A stretch of 6,061 nt of DNA, from assembly GCA_964632995.1 (NCBI GenBank), contig CAZWDL010000215.1, positions 1 through 6,061 on the forward strand, written 5' to 3'. Both the position numbers and the translations under genes were made by a program. Under the pieces are notes generated by a model. It saw only the letters and a list, made by a program, of their open reading frames with translations, was not told the origin of the DNA and did no database searches. This stretch comes from CAZWDL01 sp964632995. Lineage in GTDB: Bacteria; Bacteroidota; Bacteroidia; Chitinophagales; Saprospiraceae. This document shows positions 6,051-6,061 of this stretch, in pieces; the stretch's first letter is position 1, and every line of letters starts with the position of its first letter.

Positions 6051-6061
6051 TAGATCAAAAG

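Overview
The window looks like chromosomal DNA of a Bacteroidota bacterium, possibly of the Saprospirales/Lewinella type. The phylum call rests on four things: a remnant of a periplasmic propeller-type two-component sensor, a DUF4143-type AAA ATPase fragment, no clear Shine-Dalgarno sequences, and a TAnnTTTG promoter box. The order is only an impression, because no database could be searched. The conserved genes are GC-rich. The two damaged genes and their flanks are visibly AT-richer.

Layout, left to right. The window opens inside an ABC transporter permease (+ strand, 5' end missing). A TolC-family outer-membrane factor follows almost without a gap, so the two look like the 3' end of a tripartite efflux operon. 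Next, on the minus strand, is a short remnant of a propeller-type sensor, of which only a signal peptide and the first propeller blades remain. A gene-free stretch of about 340 bases (2475-2813) carries a cluster of strong hairpins. It lies downstream of a complete NupG-type nucleoside transporter gene on the minus strand. That gene is divergent, across about 190 bases, from trhO (yceA), the tRNA U34 hydroxylase, on the plus strand.

Immediately after the trhO stop codon is a 176-base element bounded by perfect 25-base inverted repeats, with no gene of its own. It resembles a MITE or an intergenic palindromic repeat. It sits between trhO and a convergent minus-strand gene for an AAA ATPase that keeps its N-terminal P-loop part and C-terminal tail but lacks the middle in frame. 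The last 140 bases carry palindromes upstream of that ATPase gene and no identifiable gene.

Functionally there are two sound modules: efflux (permease plus outer-membrane channel) and housekeeping (nucleoside uptake; tRNA wobble modification). Between them lie decayed accessory genes and repeat-like DNA. I found no convincing new multi-gene system. The best leads are the inverted-repeat element, the internally deleted ATPase and the hairpin cluster.
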